A stretch of 64,000 bases of DNA, taken from the NCBI GenBank assembly GCA_028821475.1, contig JAPPGB010000054.1, positions 1-64,000 on the forward strand, read 5' to 3'. The notes below the pieces were generated by a model that made no database searches, had not been told where the DNA came from, and saw only the letters and a program-made list of their open reading frames with translations. The position numbers were made by a program, and so were the translations under genes. The stretch comes from Spirochaetaceae bacterium (lineage in GTDB: Bacteria; Spirochaetota; Spirochaetia; SZUA-6; Bin103). How positions within the stretch are numbered: the first letter of the stretch is position 1; every line of letters starts with the position of its first letter. Positions 16,269 through 24,682 of the stretch are shown here, in pieces.

Positions 16269-19200
16269 ATGGCACGCAACTACACGCTCCTCCTGCACGA
16301 CACCGTGCGCGCCCACGTCCTGTCCCTGGACGCCCGCGCAAAGCAGCGCCTGCGCGAGAAGCTGGAGTTCCTGCAGGCGGGCCTGTGGGACGCCGGGGTG
16401 CGGGTCAAGAAGCTCAAGGGCAGCGGCCGCGCCGTGTTCGAGGCGCGCCTCAGCCGCGGCGACCGCATCCTGTTCACGCTCGGCGAGGCGCCGGAGGGCG
16501 AGGCGCCGGCAGGGTCCGGCGGCAGCGCCGGCGTCACCCGCATCTACGTGTGGGGGGTGGTAAAGCACGACGACGTGAACGCCGCCGCGGAGCGCCGCAT
16601 CGTACCCGCCAACGCGCCGTTTCTGGATTTCGAGCCGGCGCAGGTCGAGGAGTTGCCGGAACTCGATGCTGACACCCTTGGGAGTGACTACTTCTCGCCG
16701 GCGCTCGACCAGCCGGTCGCCGTGCCGGGAGCCGGGCTCGGCTCCGACGCTTACGGCGAGCCGCTCGGCGAGGTGCCCGGCGACGCCGGCCCGCAGCGCT
16801 GGCTGGTGGTGGACGAGGAGGAGTGGCGGCGCCTGCAGGCAGACCACCAGGGTGACCACCTCGAACTGTACCTGTTCCTGACCCGCGAGCAGGCTCGGCT
16901 GCTGCACGGCGAGCCCCCGCTGCTGCTGTCCGGCACCGCCGGCAGCGGCAAGACCACCATCGCCGTCTACTTCCTGCTGCGCCACCGGGTGCGCCGGCTC
17001 GTGCACGCGCCCGACCGGGGCAGCGGAGCGCCGGCCGGCGGCAGCGTGCGATCCGGAGCCGCCGGCCCCGCCGCGTACGCCGCCCCGGGCCGCGGCGCAC
17101 CGGGGTCCGTATCCGTTGGCTCGGCAGCGGCACCGCGAGACGGCGATGGCACCGACGGCGGCGAATCGGGCGCCGAGCGGGCGCTGTTTCTGACCTGCAG
17201 CGCTCACCTGAAGCGGTTCTCCGAGCGCATCTACCGCGGACTGGTGAAGGCCACCGAGCTGGAACATGCGCCCGAGGCGGTGCGTTTCGCGACCCTGGGC
17301 GAACTGCTTGGCGAAATCCTGGGCCACGCCGGGCGTCCCGAGTGGCAGGCGCCGCCGGCCGGGCTGGCCGAGTTCGGCGCCATCCTCCGCAACCACCCCG
17401 GCGCGGCCCGCTACGACACGGAGTTGGTGTGGGAGGAGATCCGCTCCATCATCAAGGGCGCCAAGCCGCCGGTGAGCCGGCGCCGGTTCGCGCAGTTGGC
17501 GGCGCGCTTCGCGGCGGGACAGGCTGCGTTGCGCGAACGCGTGGAGCTGGCGGAGTACGTGGTGCGGCTCGCCAACCTGGAGTCGGGTGCACGGCTCGAC
17601 GGCGTGCGGGCGCGCAAGACCGCGTTCGGGTCGCTGGAGGAATTCGCCGCCTGCCTGCGGGACGCGGCGGCGTTGCGCCGGGACGAGCAGCTGTTCCTGC
17701 TCGAAGCGGCCGCGAGACTCCTGGAGAAGCAGTCCGCGCGCCTGGAACAGCCACTGCTTACCTTGCGCGAGTACGAGGGCCTGGGACGCAAGCGCGCGCC
17801 CAACTTTCCGTTCGACCGGCGCGACATCCACCGCCTCGCCGAGTACTACCAGGGGCGGCTGGAGGCGGACGCGCGCTACGACGAGATCGACCAGACCCGC
17901 GCCGCGCTGCAGCACCTGGAGCGGCACGGTGACCGGTTCCGCTACGACCTGGTGGTGTGCGACGAGGTGCAGGATTTCACCGACATGCAGCTCGCCCTGC
18001 TGTTCCGCCTGGCCCGCGATCCGCGCCGTACCGTGCTCACCGGCGACCCCAAGCAGATCATCAACCCGAGCGGCTTCCGCTGGGAGGAGGTGCGCGCGCG
18101 CTACTACGAGCGCGGCCTGCCGGTGCCGCCGGTGATCAACCTCAGCGTCAACTTCCGCAGCGTGGGCAACGTCGTCGGCCTGGCAAACGAGGTGCTGCTG
18201 TTGAAACGCACGCTGATCGGGCTGGCCGGCGGCGAGATCACCGAACGCTGGACGTTCCGTGGCCGGCCGCCTCTACTGGTCGATGGAGTCGCCGAACCCG
18301 ACCTGCTGGAGACGATCCGCCGCGGCGGTGCGGGCCGGGTGGTGCTGGTGCGCACGGAACGGGAGCGGGACCGGGTGCGCGCCGTGCTGCAGAGCGAGCT
18401 GGTGTTCACCATCGGCGAGGCCAAGGGACTGGAGTTCGACGCCGTGCTGCTGTGGCGGTTTCCGACCGCGCTGGGCTCGCCGGCGATCTGGCGGCGCATC
18501 GCCGCCGGCCGGGTGCGCGGCGCGGCCGATGCCCCGCACGTCCGTCACGAGCTGAACCTGCTGTACGTGGCGGTGACGCGGGCGCGCAACACGCTGGTGA
18601 TCTGGGACGGCGAACAGGTCAGCCCGATCTGGAGCCTGGATCGACTGGCCGGCCACGTGTACCGGTCCGCCGATGCCGCCGCCATCGACAACCTGTGGCA
18701 GAGCGTGTCCACTCCCGCCGAGTGGCGGGAGCAGGGCGACTACTTCATGCAGCGCGAGCACTTCGCCGCGGCCGAGGAGTGCTACCGCAACGCCCAGGCG
18801 GCCACCGAGGAGGAGCTGGCGCGCGCCCACCGGCTGGAGCGGGAGGGGGAACTGGAAGCGGCCGCCAGGGTGTTCGTCCGCCTCGGGCGGGTGCCGCGGG
18901 CGGCGGAGGGCCTGGAGCGGGCCGGCGCATTCCCGGCCGCGGCGCACATGTGGCGCCGTGCCGGCAACGAGATGCGTGCGATGGCGTGCGAGGCGAAACA
19001 GGCCGAGGCGGCCGGCGATTACGCCACCGCGGCGGTCCGCTGGCAGCAACTGGGCGTGGAAGAGGGCGTGCTGCGCAACTGGCAACGGGGTGGCGAGAAC
19101 GGCAAGCTGGCGCAGTTCTACCTGGAACGCAAAATCCCCAGTGAGGCGGCGCGCTATCTGCAGAGAATCGGTGACCACCCCAAGGCGGCGGAGCAGTTTC

Positions 19201-20753
19201 GCCGCGCCGGAATGCTGACCTCGGCGGCCGCCGAGTACGAACTCGCGGGCGACCACGAGCGCGCCGCGGGGCTCTACCGGCGGCTGGGCGACAACGACGG
19301 CCTGCTGCGCAGCCTGACGAGCGCCGGCCTGTTCCACGATGCCGGGCTGCTGCACGAGAAGCGCGGCGACCTGGAGCAGGCAGCCGACTGCTTCCTGCGC
19401 CACGCCGAGAGCTCGCCCGAGGCGCGCCAGGACCTGGAGCGCGAGCTGGAACGCATCGCGGTCCGCCATACCGGCATGCCCGCCGCGATTCGCATGGCCG
19501 CCGTGGGGCAGCCGGGGCGGGCCGCGCCGATCTACCTGGAGCACGGCCATCCGGAGCGCGCCGCCGAGCTGTTCAGCGCCGCCGGCGAGCACCGATCCGC
19601 CGCCGCCTGCCTGGCGCAGTGCGGCCAACTGCGGGAGGCCGCGTGCGAGGCGGCCGCCGGCGGCGAGGAGGGCATCCGGAATGCGGTGCGCTATCTGGTC
19701 GCCTACCTGCACGAGGACATTCTCGAAGCCTACGACCGGGGCAGAGAGTTGGCCCGTACCGCCGGGCGCCTGTTCCGCGGCGGCGAGTACCCGAGGGCGC
19801 TGGCGCACTACCTTGCGGTGGGAGCGGTGCGCGGCGACCTCTACCTGGAGGAAGTTACCGCGGCCTGCGGCAAACTGGAACTGCACGCCGTCGCCATCGA
19901 CTACTGCCTGGACCGAGGTCGGAGCGCCGCGGCGGCGGCCTACCTGGACGCACGCCCGGGCCTGGTGCTGACGCCGGCGGAGGTTGAGTGGCTCGTGTGC
20001 GGGCCTGGTCATGGCTCGCGGCTCGACACTACCGAGAGCGAGTACGCGGGCGCGCACGGGGTGCTGTTTCGGCTCATGCACGGCTGCCTGTACCGCGGCG
20101 CGGCGCCCGACTGCCGGCAACGGGTGGCCGCGCTGCTCGACGGGCTGCCTCCCCACTATGGCCTGTCCGGTCTCCTGCCGGTCGAGTTGAGCGACCTGAT
20201 CGTCGATCTGCGCCGCTACGAGGTGATCGTCGACGTCCACACGGGGCTGCGGTACTCCCCGCCGTCGGATGAGGAACGGGACCACTTTCTCGCCCGTCTG
20301 AAGCGTACGGCGGAGCAGGAACACGATCCGGAGTTGACGCTCTGCACGCTGCTCGACGATCGTGCGGCGTTCGATGCGGGGCTGCAGGCGATGCAGCCGA
20401 GTGCACGCAACGTGGCGCTGTTCGCGCACAGCGGCCGGCACTATGCCGCGGCGGCGGAGTTCCTGGTGCAGCAGGGCGACCGGGAGCGGGCTGCAACGGT
20501 GTGCACCGACCACGAGGACTACGAGCGCGCCGGCAGAATCCACGAGCAGGCCGGCGACCTCGCCGCGGCCGCACACTCCTACCGCGACGGCATGTGCCTC
20601 GACGACGCGCTGCGCTGTTACGAGCAACTCGGCGAGGAAGGGGAGATGGCGCGCGTCTTTGAAGTTCAGCACCGGTATGAGGAGGCGGTTGCGATCTGGC
20701 AACGGCTCGGCCACAAGCAGGAGGTGGAGCGCGTACGCGGCAAGATGGGGTGA
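16269..20753 (+). CDS. Giant RelE-like / SF1 UvrD-type helicase / TPR-like fusion protein
   Basis: 1494 residues from the ATG at 16269; TTG at 16203 is an alternative start. Residues 1-~125: a RelE/ParE-like fold (ARNYTLLLHDTV, helices, VKKLKGSGRAVFEARLSRGD, RILFTL, VWGVVKHDDV). Residues ~210-800: SF1 helicase with Walker A GTAGSGKTT (~223-231), CDEVQDF (~564, motif II), TVLTGDPKQII (motif III), GEAKGLEFD (~716, motif V) and VAVTRARNTL (~767, motif VI). A ~55-residue Gly/Ala/Ser insert separates motifs I and Ia. Residues ~818-1494: a long array of helix pairs of TPR type (AAEECYRNAQ, AARYLQRIGDHPKAAEQF, AADCFLRH). RelE-like cleavage, helicase and scaffold functions in one chain suggest an RNA- or DNA-surveillance or anti-phage role, which is inference. 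It lies in a defence-rich zone and has no obvious antitoxin gene. Confidence 0.85.
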   Translation: MARNYTLLLHDTVRAHVLSLDARAKQRLREKLEFLQAGLWDAGVRVKKLKGSGRAVFEARLSRGDRILFTLGEAPEGEAPAGSGGSAGVTRIYVWGVVKHDDVNAAAERRIVPANAPFLDFEPAQVEELPELDADTLGSDYFSPALDQPVAVPGAGLGSDAYGEPLGEVPGDAGPQRWLVVDEEEWRRLQADHQGDHLELYLFLTREQARLLHGEPPLLLSGTAGSGKTTIAVYFLLRHRVRRLVHAPDRGSGAPAGGSVRSGAAGPAAYAAPGRGAPGSVSVGSAAAPRDGDGTDGGESGAERALFLTCSAHLKRFSERIYRGLVKATELEHAPEAVRFATLGELLGEILGHAGRPEWQAPPAGLAEFGAILRNHPGAARYDTELVWEEIRSIIKGAKPPVSRRRFAQLAARFAAGQAALRERVELAEYVVRLANLESGARLDGVRARKTAFGSLEEFAACLRDAAALRRDEQLFLLEAAARLLEKQSARLEQPLLTLREYEGLGRKRAPNFPFDRRDIHRLAEYYQGRLEADARYDEIDQTRAALQHLERHGDRFRYDLVVCDEVQDFTDMQLALLFRLARDPRRTVLTGDPKQIINPSGFRWEEVRARYYERGLPVPPVINLSVNFRSVGNVVGLANEVLLLKRTLIGLAGGEITERWTFRGRPPLLVDGVAEPDLLETIRRGGAGRVVLVRTERERDRVRAVLQSELVFTIGEAKGLEFDAVLLWRFPTALGSPAIWRRIAAGRVRGAADAPHVRHELNLLYVAVTRARNTLVIWDGEQVSPIWSLDRLAGHVYRSADAAAIDNLWQSVSTPAEWREQGDYFMQREHFAAAEECYRNAQAATEEELARAHRLEREGELEAAARVFVRLGRVPRAAEGLERAGAFPAAAHMWRRAGNEMRAMACEAKQAEAAGDYATAAVRWQQLGVEEGVLRNWQRGGENGKLAQFYLERKIPSEAARYLQRIGDHPKAAEQFRRAGMLTSAAAEYELAGDHERAAGLYRRLGDNDGLLRSLTSAGLFHDAGLLHEKRGDLEQAADCFLRHAESSPEARQDLERELERIAVRHTGMPAAIRMAAVGQPGRAAPIYLEHGHPERAAELFSAAGEHRSAAACLAQCGQLREAACEAAAGGEEGIRNAVRYLVAYLHEDILEAYDRGRELARTAGRLFRGGEYPRALAHYLAVGAVRGDLYLEEVTAACGKLELHAVAIDYCLDRGRSAAAAAYLDARPGLVLTPAEVEWLVCGPGHGSRLDTTESEYAGAHGVLFRLMHGCLYRGAAPDCRQRVAALLDGLPPHYGLSGLLPVELSDLIVDLRRYEVIVDVHTGLRYSPPSDEERDHFLARLKRTAEQEHDPELTLCTLLDDRAAFDAGLQAMQPSARNVALFAHSGRHYAAAAEFLVQQGDRERAATVCTDHEDYERAGRIHEQAGDLAAAAHSYRDGMCLDDALRCYEQLGEEGEMARVFEVQHRYEEAVAIWQRLGHKQEVERVRGKMG

Positions 20754-20876
20754 TGCGGTGGCACAACGCCGGGTGGCTCACCGGGGGGCGTTTCGCCGCG
20801 CCGGTGTTCGGTTCACCTCGTGGCGGGTTGCCGGCTGCGCGGAGGCGCCGGTAGAGTGGCGCCGGATGGAGGGCTG

Positions 20877-21974
20877 ATGGAACGATTGCGGGTCGGCGTC
20901 GTCGGATGCGGCAAGATCAGCGCGGCCTACTTCAGGGGCTGCCGGGAGTTTCCGATTCTGGACGTGGTGGCGTGCGCCGACCTGGTCGCCGGGCGCGCGG
21001 CGGCGCAGGCGGCGGAGTTCGGCATCCCGCGCGCGCTCACGCCGGAAGAGCTGCTGGCCGACGACGGGGTCGACCTGGTGGTGAACCTGACCATCCCGGC
21101 CGCCCACCACGCGGTGTCGCGGGCGGCAATCGATGCCGGCAAGCACGTGTGGTGCGAGAAGCCGCTGGCCGTGGAGCGCGCCGAGGGCGAGGACCTGGTG
21201 CGCGCCGCGGGGCATGCCGGGGTGTTGCTCGGCTGCGCGCCCGACACCTTCTTCGGCGGTGGCCACCAGACCTGCCGCAAGCTGATCGACGACGGCTGGA
21301 TCGGCAAGCCGCTGCACGCGGCGGCGTTCATGGCCGGCCCCGGCCACGAGAGCTGGCACCCCGATCCGGAGTTCTACTACCAGCCCGGCGGCGGCCCGAT
21401 GTTCGACATGGGCCCCTACTACCTGACCGCCCTGGTGCACCTGCTCGGCCCGGTGCGCAGCGTCGCCGGCCTCACCCGCGTCAGCCGGCCCGAGCGGCTG
21501 ATCACCAGCGAACCGCGCCGCGGCGAGCGCATCACGGTACGGGTGCCGACCCACGTGCAGGGCCTCTTGGAGTTCGCCGGCGGCGCGCAGGCGGTGATCG
21601 TGACCAGCTTCGACGTGCAGGCGGCGCACCTGCCGCGCATCGAGGTGTTCGGCAGCGAGCGGACGCTGGCGGTGCCCGATCCGAACGGACCGGGCGGGCC
21701 GGTGGCGGTCGGGCAGGCGCGCAGCGAGTGGCAGGAGGTGCCGCTGACGCACGGCTACACCGCCACCAGCCGCGGCATCGGCGTTGCCGACATGGCGTAC
21801 GCGATCCGCACCGGCCGCCCGCACCGCGCTTCCGGCGCCCTCGCACTGCACGTACTCGACATCATGCACGCCATCCATGAAGCCGCGGCCGAGCGCCGCC
21901 AGGTCGACCTCACCACCACCTGCGAACGCCCGGCCCCGCTGCCCATGGGCCTGCAGCCCGCTACCCTGGACTGA
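20877..21974 (+). CDS. Gfo/Idh/MocA family NAD(P)-dependent oxidoreductase
   Basis: 365 residues from the ATG at 20877, preceded by GGAGGG. RVGVVGCGKIS (residues 4-14) is the Rossmann dinucleotide-binding motif. VNLTIPAAHHAVSRAAIDAGKHVWCEKPLA carries the family-defining E-K-P. GGPMFDMGPYYLTALVHLLG is the typical second-domain segment containing the catalytic D-x-G-x-H-like region, here with Tyr in the usual His place. The family acts on sugars, inositols and related polyols. The substrate is unclear and no sugar transporter or isomerase is adjacent. Confidence 0.9.
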   Translation: MERLRVGVVGCGKISAAYFRGCREFPILDVVACADLVAGRAAAQAAEFGIPRALTPEELLADDGVDLVVNLTIPAAHHAVSRAAIDAGKHVWCEKPLAVERAEGEDLVRAAGHAGVLLGCAPDTFFGGGHQTCRKLIDDGWIGKPLHAAAFMAGPGHESWHPDPEFYYQPGGGPMFDMGPYYLTALVHLLGPVRSVAGLTRVSRPERLITSEPRRGERITVRVPTHVQGLLEFAGGAQAVIVTSFDVQAAHLPRIEVFGSERTLAVPDPNGPGGPVAVGQARSEWQEVPLTHGYTATSRGIGVADMAYAIRTGRPHRASGALALHVLDIMHAIHEAAAERRQVDLTTTCERPAPLPMGLQPATLD

Positions 21975-22305
21975 TCCTTGGCAGCACGCGCCCGTGCCGC
22001 CTGCCGTTGGGCCGCCAACAGGACACCCTGGACTGAATCTTGGAACGCTGCGACGCGGTCCAGCGCGCCAACGCGTGTCGCGCAGGCGCATGTCGGGCGC
22101 CGCGGCCGTTGGGCTCGGCTCGGGCTCCCCGGTCTGATCCTGTTGCGCGCCCGTGCGCTGCCGACGGGCTTGTCAACCCGGCGCTTCCGGCGGCGCTCAC
22201 CTGCCGGGCGCCGCCCGTCGCCACCCGGACCGGCGCGCCGTCTCTGGAGCCGTAACGACCACGCCAAGTTGACGGCTCGTGGCGCGGTTGTGGTAATCAG
22301 GCGCC
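21975..22305 (+). other. Intergenic stretch with imperfect copy of the upstream gene end
   Basis: 331 bp without a credible gene. The last 12 bases of the oxidoreductase gene (ACCCTGGACTGA, 21963-21974) recur at 22025-22036, and the 7 bases after each copy agree at five positions, so this is a small direct repeat with a 62-bp period. No terminator hairpin with a T tract is evident. Confidence 0.5.
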
Positions 22306-22935
22306 ATGACCAACGACTCTTCGACTGACTATCCCGTCCAGTTCCGCGTGGAGTACCCCGATGGGCCGCGCGACCGCGGTTCGGTGCTGGTGCGTGTGCT
22401 GCTCGCCATCCCGATACTGATCATTGCCGGCCTGCTGTCGGGCAACTTCCCCCTTGACGACTCCGACATGACCCGCGCGCAGGCGTCGGTGGCAGGCGCC
22501 GGCCTGTCGATCGCCACCGCGCTGATGATCCTGTTCCGGCAGAAGTACCCGCGCTGGTGGTTCGACTTCATGCTCGCGCTGTCCCGGTTCAGCGCACGGA
22601 TCGGTGCGTACCTGCTGCTGCTGCGCGACGAGTACCCCTCTACCGACGAGCAGCAGGCCGTGCACCTGGACATTGCCTATCCCGACGTCGCCGGGCTCAA
22701 CCGCGTGCTGCCGCTGTTCAAGTGGCTGCTGGCAATCCCGCACTACATCGTGCTGTCGCTGCTGAGCGTGGTGGCGCTGGTAATCGCCGTGGTCAGTTGG
22801 GTCGCCATCCTGGTCACCGGTGAGCAGCCGAAGTGGGCGTTCGAGTTCCTGGAAGGGCTGATGCGCTGGGGCTGGCGGGTCACGGCGTACGCCTTCCTGC
22901 TCACCACCGACCGCTACCCGCCGTTCAGCCTGTAG
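22306..22935 (+). CDS. DUF4389 domain membrane protein
   Basis: 209 residues with an N-terminal cytoplasmic VQFRVEYPDGP and three hydrophobic segments: residues ~27-46 (VLVRVLLAIPILIIAGLLSG), ~60-77 and ~150-172 (IVLSLLSVVALVIAVVSWVA). The repeated LDIAYPDVAGLNRVLPLFKWLLAIPHYI and TGEQPKWAFEFLEGLMRWGWRV segments define DUF4389, whose members are bacterial inner-membrane proteins of unknown function. It stands alone between forward and reverse genes. The start ATG is the first in frame, and the ribosome site is weak (GGCGCC). Confidence 0.85.
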   Translation: MTNDSSTDYPVQFRVEYPDGPRDRGSVLVRVLLAIPILIIAGLLSGNFPLDDSDMTRAQASVAGAGLSIATALMILFRQKYPRWWFDFMLALSRFSARIGAYLLLLRDEYPSTDEQQAVHLDIAYPDVAGLNRVLPLFKWLLAIPHYIVLSLLSVVALVIAVVSWVAILVTGEQPKWAFEFLEGLMRWGWRVTAYAFLLTTDRYPPFSL

Positions 22936-22959
22936 CCATCCGGCCCGGTACCGCGCGGG

Positions 22960-24291
22960 TCAGGGGCGGTCGAGGTAGGCGATGGTGAGCGGGCCGTCGG
23001 GGAGCACGCACAGGCGCTCGGGGGCCAGGTCGGCGAGGGTCGCCTCGATGTTGCGGGTGGGGCGAAACAGGGCGGCGCGGATCTGGGCGTCGCTGAGGCC
23101 GTCGCTGTACACGTAGACGTCGGCGTGCCGCTGGATCAGCGCCTGGATCTGCACCTGCCACTGGTCCTGCTCCGAAAACCCCGGGCGCCGCAGCAGTTCG
23201 AGGATCGCTTCCGGTGAGCCGGCCTCGGCGAGCAACTCGGCGTAGCGGCCGTGATCGGGCAGCCCGTCCTCGCAGCCGGCGGCCATGACGATCGCGCCAC
23301 CGGGCCGCACGATGCCCCTGGCGGCCTGCATCCCCTTCACCGTCTGGTACAGGTTCTGGTCGAGCGGGTAGCCGCTGTTGGTGGTGACCACGGCGTCGTA
23401 CGGCTCCTCCACCGCCACCATCGCGCTCTCGCGCACGAACGCGCACCCGCGCCGGTGCGCCTCGATCACGTCGCCGGCGAACACGCCGCTGATCTCGCCG
23501 CCGTTGTTCAACGTCACGTTGAGCAGGAACAGCGGTTCGATCAGCAGCGCCGCCTCGCGCATCTCCTCCCAGATCGGGTTGCCGTCGGTGATGCCCCAGG
23601 TGGCGCCGGGATCGCCGATCATGGCGTAGCCGTGGTTGGTGAGCACGCTCTCGTGGCCGGCCAGCGCCGGCAGCGCCCCCTTCGGTCCGCCCGAGAAGCC
23701 CGCGAAGAAGTGCGGCTCGATGAACCCCGTGAAGATCGCCAGGTCGGCCTCCATCACCAGCCGGTTTAGGCGAATCGCATTGCCGCGGCTCGTGGTGCCG
23801 GCGGCCACCAGACCTGCGTCGTCCCAGGCATCGTGCTGCAGGCAGCGGTAATTCTCCACGATGGCCGCGCCAAGCATCTGCCGCAACTCCTCCGGCGTCT
23901 GCCGGCGGTGGGTGCCGAGCGCGTTGATCAGGGTGATGTCGCCGCGCGCCACGCCGGCTTCCTCCAGGGCCGCCAGCAGCACCGGCAGGATACGGTCATT
24001 GGGCGTGGCGCGGGTGATGTCGCTGTGGGTCACCACGACGCGCCGCTTGCCGGCGGCCAGTTGGGCCAACGGCGGCGCGCCAATCGGCTCGGCCAGCGCC
24101 GCCCTGAGCGCCGCGGCCTCATCGCCCACGCCGGCCACGTGCCGCGGGCGCACCACGGCGGCCCCTTCCGGCACCTCGATAGTCAACCCGTCGCGCCCGT
24201 AGGCGAGCGCAACCGGCTTCGTTGCCGCGCCGTTTCCGGCGTGTCCGGCCACGCCGCCGTTGACCGGCCCGGTGCCACCCGCGCCGCTCAT
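22960..24291 (-). CDS. larA: Lactate racemase-like protein (LarA/DUF2088 family)
   Basis: 443 residues from the ATG at 24291. THSDITRATPNDRILPVLLAAL is the D-x-T-R-x-[TR]P motif of LarA and INALGTHRRQTPEEL the following conserved His region. HFFAGFSGGPKGALPALAG carries the lysine that binds the nickel-pincer cofactor in true LarA. TTNSGYPLDQNLYQTVKGM is also typical. LarA-fold enzymes racemise or epimerise 2-hydroxyacids using a nickel-pincer nucleotide made by LarB/C/E, none of which is visible here. The first ~25 residues (Gly/Ala-rich) do not look conserved. With the two sulfatase-fold genes upstream on the same strand it may belong to a carbohydrate or acid catabolic run. Confidence 0.85.
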   Translation of the reverse strand: MSGAGGTGPVNGGVAGHAGNGAATKPVALAYGRDGLTIEVPEGAAVVRPRHVAGVGDEAAALRAALAEPIGAPPLAQLAAGKRRVVVTHSDITRATPNDRILPVLLAALEEAGVARGDITLINALGTHRRQTPEELRQMLGAAIVENYRCLQHDAWDDAGLVAAGTTSRGNAIRLNRLVMEADLAIFTGFIEPHFFAGFSGGPKGALPALAGHESVLTNHGYAMIGDPGATWGITDGNPIWEEMREAALLIEPLFLLNVTLNNGGEISGVFAGDVIEAHRRGCAFVRESAMVAVEEPYDAVVTTNSGYPLDQNLYQTVKGMQAARGIVRPGGAIVMAAGCEDGLPDHGRYAELLAEAGSPEAILELLRRPGFSEQDQWQVQIQALIQRHADVYVYSDGLSDAQIRAALFRPTRNIEATLADLAPERLCVLPDGPLTIAYLDRP

Positions 24292-24682
24292 CGCCGTCCG
24301 CCGGTGGGCGCATGGCCCGGCCCGAATTGACCGCGGCCGCCGATGCTTCGCCTTCGCAACCGAGCCCCAAGTGTGGTCGCGTGGCCCTGCCGGCGTGCGG
24401 CGGCCCGATCGCCGCCCACCGTCCCGCTGCGGGCGGGGCGGCGCCGGGAATACCAAACGGCGGCGTTGGTGATTTGCTCCGGACGGCCTCCGGCGGCGCG
24501 GCGAACGATCGGCTGGGCACCGCGGCGTGCGGACGGGACGCGGAGCGTTGTGGCGCCGGCAGCGGCCTGCGAAGCGCCGGGGCACGCCGGAATGACCGCG
24601 GCCGGACGATGCTCATCGTCTCTCCCCCCTGCAGCCGGCGAGGCAAGGCCGCGCGCTCCGGACCACAGCGGATGGCATCGGC
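24292..24682 (-). other. Intergenic stretch, no gene seen
   Basis: 391 bp between the LarA-like gene and the sulfatase-fold gene. Open frames here are long only because of high GC and show no family pattern. A purine-rich GGAGGGGAGAGACG on the reverse strand (24618-24631) is not followed by a usable start. Nothing else is visible. Confidence 0.4.

Noticed and set aside
18273-20714. 813-codon reverse frame opposite the helicase/TPR gene
   Set aside because: Shadow of the forward frame. The forward protein has helicase motifs and repeats, the reverse one none.
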